From contig NZ_CP126170.1 in the NCBI RefSeq assembly GCF_033170385.1, positions 1,326,001 to 1,390,000 of the forward strand: DNA of 64,000 nt. Reading direction: 5' to 3'. Source of the stretch: Xanthomonas rydalmerensis (GTDB lineage: Bacteria > Pseudomonadota > Gammaproteobacteria > Xanthomonadales > Xanthomonadaceae). The notes under the pieces are model-generated. The model was not told where the DNA came from. It worked only from the letters and a program-made list of their open reading frames with translations, and searched no databases. Positions 1 to 10,172 of the stretch are shown here, in pieces. Within the stretch, counting starts at the first letter, position 1; each line of letters begins with the position of its first letter. Position numbers and translations under genes: made by a program.

Positions 1-91
1 GGATCACGACGTTGAGGAAGCTGCCCACCAGCAGGCCAAGTCCGGCCGCGGCCGGGAAGCCGAGGCCGGGGTGTTGATCGAGAAATGCCAT
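1..91 (-). CDS. pilD: Prepilin peptidase/methylase, 5' end only
   Basis: The first 30 codons of a gene that continues past the left edge of the window. The translation begins MAFLDQHPGLGFP and runs into GLLVGSFLNVVI, the characteristic start of the first membrane segment of PilD/GspO prepilin peptidases. These inner-membrane aspartyl proteases cleave the leader of type IV pilins and type II secretion pseudopilins and methylate the new N-terminus. The start lies 6 bp after the pilC stop on the same strand, so the two are one transcription unit, the usual pilC-pilD arrangement. The catalytic aspartates lie outside the window. Confidence 0.9.
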   Translation of the reverse strand, partial: MAFLDQHPGLGFPAAAGLGLLVGSFLNVVI

Positions 92-97
92 TAATGC

Positions 98-1357
98 TTA
101 TCCAACGACGGAGGCCAGCTTGAAGATCGGCAGGTACATGCCGATGACCATGCCACCGACGATGGTGCCGATGAACACCATGATCAACGGTTCCAGCAGG
201 CTGCTCAGTGCATCGACCGCGTTGTTCACTTCCTGCTCGAAATACTCGGCCACCTTGAACAACATCGCGTCCAGCGCGCCTGCCTCCTCGCCGATCGCGG
301 TCATCTGGATCACCATGTGCGGGAACAGATTGGTCTGTTTCATCGCCATATTGACCGGATAACCGACCGCCACATCGTCGCGCATGCGCAGCACGGCTTT
401 TTCGTACACGCTGTTGCCGGTGGCGCCGGCGACGATATCCAGCGCCTCCACCAACGGTACGCCTGCGCGAAAGGTAACCGCCAGTGTCCGGGAGAAGCGG
501 GCCACGGAGCTGTTGTGCATGATTTGGCCGATGATCGGTACCTTCAGAATCAAGCGGTCCATGCCATGTTGCATGGCCGGCGACCGCTTGTAGGCAAACA
601 TGAAGCCGCCGATGGTGCCGACCAGGATGAAGAGCACCAACCACCAGTAAGCCACCATGAAGCGCGAGGCGGCCACGATCATCTGGGTGAAGGCCGGCAG
701 TTCCGCGCCAAAACCCTTGAACACGTCTTCGAACTGCGGAACCACGAAGACAAGCAGGATCGAGCTGACGATCAAGGCGACCGCCATCACCATGGCCGGG
801 TAGAACAAGGCCTTCTTGATCTTGCCCTTCAACGCCTCGATGTTCTCTTTATAGGTCGCGACCGTCTCCAACACCGTCTCGAGCACGCCGGCACCTTCGC
901 CGGCCTTGACCAGATTGCGGTAGAGCTCGTCGAACTGCACCGGATGCTTGCTGATCGCTTCATACAGCGACGAGCCACCCTCGATGTCGGTGCGGATCTG
1001 GTCCACCATCTTCTTCATGCGCGGGTTCTTATGCCCGCTGGCAATGATTTCCAGCGAACCCACGATGGGGACGCCGGATTTCATCATCGTCGCCATTTGG
1101 CGGCTGAAGAAGGCGATGTCCTTTGTGCCGATCTTGCTGCCGCTCGCCCCGAACAGCGGCTTGGGCTTGGGCTTGACTACCGAAGGCGTGATGCCCTGCC
1201 GGCGGAGTTCGGCGCGCAGCAAGTTGGCGCTTTTGGCGATCTGCTCGCCCTTCATCTTGACGCCGCGCTTGTCGGTGCCTTCCCAGACAAAGGGCACCTG
1301 CTGACTGGTGCTGCGTGCGACCGGCTCTTTCTTGACTGCGCTGCGCGTTGCGGACAT
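98..1357 (-). CDS. pilC: Type IV pilus inner-membrane platform protein PilC
   Basis: PilC is the polytopic inner-membrane platform on which the PilB and PilT motors act to assemble and retract pilin. The protein has two repeated T2SF domains (about residues 80-205 and 285-405 of 419), each followed by hydrophobic segments, and a basic cytoplasmic N-terminus. An upstream in-frame start at 1432 would give 444 aa, but the ATG at 1357 is preceded by GGGGGAG about eight bases away and gives MSATRSAVKKEP, the usual family start, so I chose it. It reads away from pilA and is followed 6 bp later by pilD. Identification is firm; only the start was a choice. Confidence 0.95.
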   Translation of the reverse strand: MSATRSAVKKEPVARSTSQQVPFVWEGTDKRGVKMKGEQIAKSANLLRAELRRQGITPSVVKPKPKPLFGASGSKIGTKDIAFFSRQMATMMKSGVPIVGSLEIIASGHKNPRMKKMVDQIRTDIEGGSSLYEAISKHPVQFDELYRNLVKAGEGAGVLETVLETVATYKENIEALKGKIKKALFYPAMVMAVALIVSSILLVFVVPQFEDVFKGFGAELPAFTQMIVAASRFMVAYWWLVLFILVGTIGGFMFAYKRSPAMQHGMDRLILKVPIIGQIMHNSSVARFSRTLAVTFRAGVPLVEALDIVAGATGNSVYEKAVLRMRDDVAVGYPVNMAMKQTNLFPHMVIQMTAIGEEAGALDAMLFKVAEYFEQEVNNAVDALSSLLEPLIMVFIGTIVGGMVIGMYLPIFKLASVVG

Positions 1358-1717
1358 CAGGTTGTCTCCCCCGTCCGGCCATCCCCGGGCGGACATACCC
1401 AGCATGGTATCGGTTTCCTGGACGTCTGGCATCCGTAGCGACCGTCATCCAGCCAGATCGCGTTCCATGGCGTGACGCAGGACGTCACTTTCTGCCCTGC
1501 ATGGGCGGATGGCCCATTCTGTCGCAAATTCCTGATTTGCCTGCACCTTGGCCCTGTGGCTGAGGCATGATGCACTTCGGTAGGAGATTGGACATGCGCG
1601 AGAAGTTGGCACGCAGTCTGCTTCGCTTACCCGCACGTGGCGCTCAGCCGCGGCGCTCGGGGAGTAGGATCCGCGGGCGAGTGCCCACCACTTACATTCC
1701 ATCTCTAGGGGTTTGTT
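1358..1717. other. Divergent pilC / pilA control region
   Basis: This 360-bp non-coding stretch separates pilC (leftward) from pilA (rightward). It holds the sigma-54 promoter listed separately. Upstream of that lies an inverted repeat, GCAAAT at 1524-1529 and ATTTGC at 1535-1540, preceded by TGTC, which could be part of a PilR enhancer site. The pilA leader after the promoter is roughly 85 nt and ends in AGGGG about six bases before the ATG. Short ORFs here show no recognisable protein. Confidence 0.6.
1607..1622 (+). promoter_or_regulatory. Sigma-54 promoter of pilA
   Basis: The sequence TGGCACGCAGTCTGCT has the invariant GG and GC of a -24/-12 promoter separated by exactly ten bases, and differs from the consensus TGGCAC-N5-TTGC only by C for T in the -12 box. 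Transcription would start near 1632. The pilin gene is the classic target of RpoN with the activator PilR, and pilR/pilS lie 3-6 kb away. Confidence 0.85.
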
Positions 1718-2125
1718 ATGAAGAAGCAGCAGGGCTTTACCCTGATCGAACTGATGATCGTGATCGCGATCATCGCCATCCTGGCCGCCATCGCGCTGCC
1801 GATGTACCGTGACTATGTCGCTAAGTCGCAGCTGGCTGCCGCGCTTGCTGAAGTGAGCCCGGCCAAGACAATGCTGGAATCCAAGCTGCAGGAAGATAGC
1901 ACCTTCGTTCCGGCTACCGCCGCGGACGTCGGCCTGCAGACCACCTCGCCGCGCTGCACCACCTTCGGTGCCACCGCGACCACTCTTACCTGCAACACCA
2001 TCAAGGGCAACGATATCGTCGCTGGCGCGACGTTGACGCTGACCCGCGCCAACACCGGCGTCTGGACCTGCACGATCACCGGTGGTTCGGTGCTCGCGAA
2101 GCACAAGCCGAGCAATTGCACCTAA
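1718..2125 (+). CDS. pilA: Type IV major pilin (prepilin)
   Basis: The structural subunit of the type IV pilus. The 135-aa precursor starts MKKQQG followed by [20 protein letters not shown]: a six-residue basic leader ending in glycine, phenylalanine at mature position 1, glutamate at +5 and a hydrophobic alpha-1 helix. PilD would cut after Gly6 and methylate the Phe. Four cysteines are present; the last pair (WTC and NCT near the C-terminus) probably closes the D-loop disulphide. The mature protein of about 129 residues is short but normal for xanthomonads. Transcribed from the sigma-54 promoter at 1607 and followed by a strong terminator, so it is probably monocistronic and highly expressed. 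Confidence 0.96.
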   Translation: MKKQQGFTLIELMIVIAIIAILAAIALPMYRDYVAKSQLAAALAEVSPAKTMLESKLQEDSTFVPATAADVGLQTTSPRCTTFGATATTLTCNTIKGNDIVAGATLTLTRANTGVWTCTITGGSVLAKHKPSNCT

Positions 2126-2147
2126 GAAGTGCTTTTGGTTTCAAGTA

Positions 2148-2177
2148 GAAAAGGCCCTCACGGGCCTTTTCTTTTTT
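2148..2177 (+). terminator. Intrinsic terminator of pilA
   Basis: A 10-bp perfect stem (GAAAAGGCCC / GGGCCTTTTC) with a TCAC loop, followed by a run of six T. It lies 23 bp after the pilA stop and separates pilA from pilB, consistent with much higher pilin expression. Confidence 0.93.
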
Positions 2178-2320
2178 GTGTTCCACTGGATACGTACAAC
2201 GCTATAGTCCTGACTAGGTAGATGTCGGTCCAGGCTTTGAGCCCGATCGCCACAAGTTGTGCGGACCGAGTTTGAACAGCCTGTCTATACATTCAAGTTG
2301 AAGCTTCCGAGCAGGTATTC

Positions 2321-4051
2321 ATGAACGCAATGACGAGCAACCTTGTCGGCATCACCGGCATCGCCCGCCGCCTCGTGCAGGACGGTGCGCTGGAGGAAGC
2401 CGCGGCGCGGACCGCCATGGCCCAGGCGGCCGAGGCCAAGGTGCCGCTGCCGCAGTGGTTCTCCGAGAAGAAGCTGGTCACCGCCGCGCAGTTGGCCGCC
2501 GCGAACGCGGTCGAGTTTGGCATGCCGTTGATGGATGTCTCGGTCTTCGACGCCAGCCAGAATGCGATGAAGCTGGTCAGCGAGGAACTGCTGCAGAAGT
2601 ACCAGGTGCTGCCGTTGTTCAAGCGCGGCAGCCGCCTGTTCGTCGGCATCAGCAACCCGACCCAGACCCGGGCGCTGGACGACATCAAGTTCCACACCAA
2701 TCTGACGGTGGAGCCGATCCTGGTCGACGAGGACCAGATCCGCCGGACCCTGGAGCAGTGGCAGGCCAGCAACGACTCGCTCGGCAGCGCCTTGGGCGAC
2801 GACGAGGGCATGGACAACCTCGATGTCGGCGGCGGCGACGAGGACATGGGCAGCGGTGGCGATACCGGCATCGACGCCAAGGGTGAGGACACCCCCGTCG
2901 TCAAATTCGTGAACAAGGTGCTGGTCGATGCGATCCGCCGTGGTGCGTCCGACATCCACTTCGAGCCCTACGAGGACGACTACCGGGTGCGCCTGCGCAT
3001 CGACGGCCTGCTCAAGAGCGTGGCCAAGGCGCCGGTCAAGCTCAACCAGCGCATCGCCGCGCGCCTGAAGGTGATGGCGCAGCTGGACATCGCCGAGAAG
3101 CGGGTCCCGCAGGACGGCCGCATCAAGCTCAACCTGTCCAAGAACAAGCAGATCGACTTCCGCGTCAGCACCCTGCCGACGCTGTTCGGCGAGAAGATAG
3201 TGCTGCGTATCCTCGATGGCAGCGCGGCCAAGCTAGGCATCGACAAACTCGGCTACGAGCCGGAGCAGCAGAAGCTGTTCCTGGATGCGATCCACAAGCC
3301 GTATGGCATGGTCCTGGTCACCGGCCCCACCGGCTCGGGCAAGACGGTGTCGCTGTACACCGCGCTGGGCATCCTCAACGACGACACCCGCAACATCTCC
3401 ACCGCCGAGGACCCGGTCGAAATCCGCCTGCCCGGGGTCAACCAGGTGCAGCAGAACAACAAGCGCGGCATGACCTTCGCCGCGGCGCTGCGCTCGTTCC
3501 TGCGCCAGGATCCGGACATCATCATGGTCGGCGAAATCCGCGACCTGGAGACCGCCGAGATCGCGATCAAGGCCGCGCAGACCGGTCACATGGTGCTGTC
3601 CACCCTCCACACCAACGACGCGCCGCAGACCATCGCGCGCCTGATGAACATGGGCATCGCGCCCTACAACATCACCAGTTCCGTGACCCTGGTCATCGCC
3701 CAGCGCCTGGCGCGGCGCCTGTGCAACAACTGCAAGCGCCCGGTCCAGTTGCCGGAGAAGGCCTTGCTCGCCGAGGGCTTCACCGAGGCGGAGATCGCCG
3801 CCGGCGTCCAGCTGTACGAGGCGGTCGGCTGCGACGAGTGCACCGAGGGCTACAAGGGCCGCACCGGTATCTATCAGGTGATGCCGATGAACGACGAGAT
3901 CGCCGCGATCGTGCTGCAGGGCGGCAACGCCATGGACATCGCCAGCGCCGCGCAGAAGATCGGGGTCAAGGACCTGCGCCAGTCGGCCCTGCTCAAGGCC
4001 CGCAACGGCATCACCAGCCTGGCCGAGATCAATCGGGTGACGAAGGACTGA
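2321..4051 (+). CDS. pilB: Type IV pilus extension ATPase PilB
   Basis: The cytoplasmic hexameric secretion ATPase that powers pilus assembly through PilC. It has an N-terminal MshEN/GSPII_E-type domain, then a core with Walker A GPTGSGKT at residues 335-342, the DPDIIMVGEIRD Walker B/Asp-box region and the HTND motif. A tetracysteine zinc site (C468-x2-C471 and C504-x2-C507) is typical of PilB/GspE. Length 576 aa is normal. A second in-frame ATG lies three codons downstream; GAGCAGG favours the first. An acidic, glycine-rich linker (about residues 155-185) joins the N-domain to the core. It has its own promoter region after the pilA terminator. Confidence 0.96.
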   Translation: MNAMTSNLVGITGIARRLVQDGALEEAAARTAMAQAAEAKVPLPQWFSEKKLVTAAQLAAANAVEFGMPLMDVSVFDASQNAMKLVSEELLQKYQVLPLFKRGSRLFVGISNPTQTRALDDIKFHTNLTVEPILVDEDQIRRTLEQWQASNDSLGSALGDDEGMDNLDVGGGDEDMGSGGDTGIDAKGEDTPVVKFVNKVLVDAIRRGASDIHFEPYEDDYRVRLRIDGLLKSVAKAPVKLNQRIAARLKVMAQLDIAEKRVPQDGRIKLNLSKNKQIDFRVSTLPTLFGEKIVLRILDGSAAKLGIDKLGYEPEQQKLFLDAIHKPYGMVLVTGPTGSGKTVSLYTALGILNDDTRNISTAEDPVEIRLPGVNQVQQNNKRGMTFAAALRSFLRQDPDIIMVGEIRDLETAEIAIKAAQTGHMVLSTLHTNDAPQTIARLMNMGIAPYNITSSVTLVIAQRLARRLCNNCKRPVQLPEKALLAEGFTEAEIAAGVQLYEAVGCDECTEGYKGRTGIYQVMPMNDEIAAIVLQGGNAMDIASAAQKIGVKDLRQSALLKARNGITSLAEINRVTKD

Positions 4052-4057
4052 GAAGCT

Positions 4058-4274
4058 GGGATTGGGGAATCGGGATTGGGGAATGGCAAAAGCGGCTTTT
4101 CCGTCCCTATTGGTCTTCCGGTAGCCCAAGCCTTGTTCCCAGGCTTCTCGACGTTTAGCGCAGGCGGGCAATGCCGGTTGCGCCCAACGGAATCACCCCA
4201 CTCAATCGGGCGAAGGACCAAGAGTAGCCAGGAGAGCGGCTCTTCCCATTCCCCAATCCCGATTCCCCAATCCC
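4058..4274. repeat. 217-bp element bounded by perfect 29-bp inverted repeats
   Basis: Between the convergent pilB and pilR genes, a 29-bp arm (4058-4086, built from GGGATTGGGGAAT twice) recurs as an exact reverse complement at 4246-4274, with 159 bp between. The interior has no credible coding capacity. Related arms occur at 14401, 34648-34888 and 38066, so this is a two-armed copy of a dispersed family. It may also act as a bidirectional transcription stop here. Confidence 0.85.
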
Positions 4275-4281
4275 GGCCCTT

Positions 4282-5670
<1,389 letters not shown>

Positions 5671-5745
5671 GTGCAAAGAAGATAGCGTAGGAACCGGGGC
5701 ATGTGCCAATTTACCGGCGCCGGCCGCGCGCTGGCGGAGCGATTC

Positions 5746-7365
5746 TCACCTGTCGCCGCTGAGCATGGTGTGCGGCCCGGGCAGGGCGACCCGGAAGCAG
5801 GCGCCGCCGGCCGGCACCGACACGTATTCCAGTCGCGCCTGGTTGGCCCGGCACAGCTCGCGGGCGATGTACAGGCCCAGTCCGGTGCCGTGCTCGGAGG
5901 TGGTGAAGAACGGCCGGAACAACTGCGCCGCCACCGCCTCGGGGATGCCGGGGCCACGGTCCATCACGTCGACGACGGCGTTGCGCTCCTGCATCGCCAC
6001 GCGCAGGCGCACCCGTGCCGGCTCCTCCATCACCCGCCCGTACTTGAGCGCGTTGTGCACCAGCGCGCTGAGGATCTGGTGCAGGTGCTTGGGATCGACC
6101 AGCGCGTGCACCGGCTGCGGGGCGAGGATCGCCTCGAGGCTGTCGGTCTCGATCGACAGGGTCTGCCGGTACTCCAGGACGAAGCGGCGCACGAACGCGC
6201 CCAGGTCCAGGTTCTCCGGGTTGGAACGTTCGCGCCGGGCCAGGCCGAGCACGCTCTCGACGATGCCGTTGGTGCGCTGGCACTGCTGGTGGATGATCTG
6301 CAGCAGGCGGCGGTCGGCATCGCCGATCGCCGGCGATTCCTCCAGCAACTGCGAGGCGTAGTTGATCGCGGCCAGCGGGTTGCGGATCTCGTGGGCCAGG
6401 CTGGCCGAGAAGCGGCCCAGCGCCGACAAGGTCAGCGACTCGGCGCGTCGCGAGACCACCGTGGCGTCGTCGAGAAACACCAGGGTCAGGTCGCCCTCGG
6501 CCAGCAAACGGGCGAAGCGCGGCTGTACCTCCGGCTGGTCCGGCGACAGCTGCAGCGGGCTTTCGTCCTGGTTCCAGCCGTTGCGCCAGCGCTGCAGGCG
6601 CCGGGCCAGTTCCGGCGCGGCGCTGAGCAGGTCGAGCCGGCCGCTGCCGCTGTTGCCGTCGGTGTCGCCGAGCAGCGCCGACGCGGCCTCGTTGGCCAGG
6701 GTCACCCGGTTCTGCGCGTCCACCACCAGCACCCCGGTGCGCATGCGGCGGATGATCAGTTCGTTGATTTCGTAGAGATTGGCGACCTCGGCGCCGCGGC
6801 GTTCTGCCAGGCGCTGGCTGGTGCGCGCGCGCTGGCCGAGGCCGTTGCAGATGTAGGCCACCGCCAGATAACTGGTGGCGAACATCGCCAGTTCGGCCAG
6901 GCTGCGGGTGTTGTCGGCGCCATCCAGCACGCTCCACACGTACTCGGCCAGCGTCGCCGCCGAGGCGATCAGGGCAATGGCGAGGCCGCCGCGCAGGCGC
7001 AGCAGCATCGCCGCGGCGGCGACGTTGAACAGCAGCATCATCGCGATACCGGCGCTGGCCGCGGGCAGGGCATGTGCGGCGAGTGTCGCGGCGACGATGT
7101 CGGCGACGGCGCTGAAGCCGACGATCGGCGCCAGGTGAGCCTCGTTGCGCCCCCACATCAGCAGCGCCAGCGCCACTGCCAGGTAGGCGGTGGCCAGGGT
7201 GCTGGCCAGTTGCGGGTAGCGCGGCTCGCCGACCAGCACGCTGAGCGGGCTGAATACCAGGGCGGCGATCAGCCCGGCCACCAGCACCCGGTACAACGCG
7301 AAGAAGTACAGCTCGCGGCGCGGAATGGACTCGATGCGATCGATGAGCGAGGCGCTGGTGGGCAA
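5746..7365 (-). CDS. pilS: Sensor histidine kinase PilS
   Basis: The inner-membrane kinase partner of PilR. About six hydrophobic segments fill the first 170 residues, followed by a PAS-like region (LYEINELIIRRMRTG) and the HisKA/HATPase core, with H-box SLAHEIRNPL (His325 in this numbering) and ATP-lid GTGLGLYIA. The open frame extends to a GTG at 7485 (ATG at 7476), but that extension is proline-rich and unlike the family. The TTG at 7365 is preceded by GGAG six bases away and gives 539 aa starting LPTSASLIDRIESIP, so I prefer it. Precedes pilR by about 75 bp and is probably co-transcribed with it. Confidence 0.9.
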   Translation of the reverse strand: MPTSASLIDRIESIPRRELYFFALYRVLVAGLIAALVFSPLSVLVGEPRYPQLASTLATAYLAVALALLMWGRNEAHLAPIVGFSAVADIVAATLAAHALPAASAGIAMMLLFNVAAAAMLLRLRGGLAIALIASAATLAEYVWSVLDGADNTRSLAELAMFATSYLAVAYICNGLGQRARTSQRLAERRGAEVANLYEINELIIRRMRTGVLVVDAQNRVTLANEAASALLGDTDGNSGSGRLDLLSAAPELARRLQRWRNGWNQDESPLQLSPDQPEVQPRFARLLAEGDLTLVFLDDATVVSRRAESLTLSALGRFSASLAHEIRNPLAAINYASQLLEESPAIGDADRRLLQIIHQQCQRTNGIVESVLGLARRERSNPENLDLGAFVRRFVLEYRQTLSIETDSLEAILAPQPVHALVDPKHLHQILSALVHNALKYGRVMEEPARVRLRVAMQERNAVVDVMDRGPGIPEAVAAQLFRPFFTTSEHGTGLGLYIARELCRANQARLEYVSVPAGGACFRVALPGPHTMLSGDR

Positions 7366-7766
7366 GCCGGACTCCGGGCGGACAGCGGACGGCGCGAGTA
7401 TAGGGGGGGCGCCGTCCACGCGGATGGCCGCTCGGGCCGGCGGCGGCCAGCCTGGGGCCGGTCTCACCGCGGTCATCGCGGTCACGACGGCGCAACCGCG
7501 ATGGCCGCCGTCGGCGGTCCGGCGGCCTGTCTGGACAGGCAGGGGAAGGCGGCGGGATGAGCGCGGCAGGGCGCGCGCGGCCCCGCGTCACCCACCCGGC
7601 GACGCCACCGCGGACCTTCCCGGAGGCCGCAGCCGGGCCAGACCGCCGGTGCTTTTGCGCCGCCGCCCTGGGTCGGCGACAATAGGCGTCCCGTCCGTAC
7701 CGCTCCCGGCCGCCACTCAGGGCCCGGATCGCTGCGGGACGGCCGTTCCTTTTCCCACGGTGACGC
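7366..7766. other. Divergent pilS / sucC intergenic region
   Basis: About 400 bp between the preferred pilS start and sucC. The pilS-proximal 120 bp could be coding if the longer pilS form is used. A GGGGGG run at 7402-7408 and CAATAGG near 7679 (a possible -10 for sucC) are the only marked features. No RNA gene or repeat was seen. Confidence 0.4.
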
Positions 7767-8936
<1,170 letters not shown>

Positions 8937-8958
8937 TCCACGACACCAAGGAACTCCA

Positions 8959-9834
8959 ATGTCTGTTTTGATTAACAAGAACACCAAGGTGATCGTGCAG
9001 GGCTTCACCGGCCAGCAGGGCACCTTCCACGCCACCCAGATGATCGAGTACGGCACCCAGGTCGTCGGCGGTGTCACGCCGGGCAAGGGCGGCACGACCC
9101 ACATCGACCTGCCGGTGTTCAACACCGTGGCCGATGCCGTGCAGAGCACCGGCGCCGACGCCTCGGTGATCTACGTGCCGCCGCCGTTCGCGGCCGACGC
9201 GATCCTGGAAGCGGCCTCCGCCGGCATCAAGGTCATCGTCTGCATCACCGAAGGCATCCCGGTGCTGGACATGCTGCGCGTCAAGAACGTGCTGACCCGC
9301 TCCTTCCCGGAGACCGTGCTGATCGGGCCGAACTGCCCCGGCGTGATCACCCCGGGCGAGTGCAAGATCGGCATCATGCCGGGCCACATCCACAAGCCGG
9401 GCAAGATCGGCATCGTCTCGCGTTCGGGCACGCTGACCTATGAAGCGGTCAAGCAGACCACGGAAGTCGGCCTGGGCCAGTCCACCTGCATCGGCATCGG
9501 CGGCGACCCGATCAACGGCCTGAACTTCGTCGACTGCCTCAAGCTGTTCAACGAGGATCCGCAGACCGAAGGCATCATCATGGTCGGCGAAATCGGCGGC
9601 GACGCCGAGGAAGCCGGTGCCGAGTACATCGCCAAGCATGTCAAGAAGCCGGTGGTCGGCTTCATCGCCGGTGCGTCGGCGCCGGCCGGCAAGCGCATGG
9701 GCCACGCCGGTGCGATCGCCTCGGGCGGCAAGGGCACGGCCGAGGGCAAGTTCGCGGCGATGGAAGCGGCCGGGGTCAAGACCGTGCGTTCGCCGGGCGA
9801 CCTGGGTGCGGCGATCGCTTCGCTGATGAAGTAA
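8959..9834 (+). CDS. sucD: Succinyl-CoA synthetase, alpha subunit
   Basis: The CoA-binding, phosphohistidine-carrying subunit of succinyl-CoA synthetase. The 291-aa protein has an N-terminal CoA-binding Rossmann domain ([14 protein letters not shown]) and the catalytic histidine H249 in MGHAGAI. The frame is open upstream into sucC, but the ATG at 8959 has AAGGAACT just ahead of it and gives the family start [11 protein letters not shown], so the upstream extension is rejected. It follows sucC by 22 bp and is closed by the terminator at 9896. Confidence 0.98.
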   Translation: MSVLINKNTKVIVQGFTGQQGTFHATQMIEYGTQVVGGVTPGKGGTTHIDLPVFNTVADAVQSTGADASVIYVPPPFAADAILEAASAGIKVIVCITEGIPVLDMLRVKNVLTRSFPETVLIGPNCPGVITPGECKIGIMPGHIHKPGKIGIVSRSGTLTYEAVKQTTEVGLGQSTCIGIGGDPINGLNFVDCLKLFNEDPQTEGIIMVGEIGGDAEEAGAEYIAKHVKKPVVGFIAGASAPAGKRMGHAGAIASGGKGTAEGKFAAMEAAGVKTVRSPGDLGAAIASLMK

Positions 9835-9895
9835 GCCGTCAGCGCCGCGGCAGCGATCCGCCTTCGGGTGCGTCGTTGTCGCCGCCGCTGTCCGG

Positions 9896-9923
9896 AAGGG
9901 CCTCGCGCGAGCGAGGCCTTTTT
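9896..9923 (+). terminator. Intrinsic terminator of sucCD
   Basis: Stem GGCCTCGC / GCGAGGCC with a GCGA tetraloop, extended by AAG pairing with TTT, followed by a short T run. It is 61 bp after the sucD stop. Confidence 0.88.
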
Positions 9924-10172
9924 CGTTTCGAGGATCCGCTGCGCGGCACTGTGGCAGCTCCCCCGGTGGGACGGGACGGATGGGATGGGCATGCGATGCC
10001 CGCAGGCCCGTCCCTGCGCAATCAAGCAGTTGCGCCATCCCAGCGCTCGCCACTCGTCCCTGCCGCCCCGCCATTGGTCCCCTGACGTGGCGGTGCCGTC
10101 ACTTGTTGCTGACAGGGCGCGGCGCAGTGCCGACACTGGCCCACTTTCTTCGGCAGCAACAGGGGTGGATGC

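Noticed and set aside
9835..10172. Possible small gene between sucD and the PQQ dehydrogenase
   Set aside because: Short open frames are Arg/Pro-rich, lack ribosome sites and overlap the sucD terminator.
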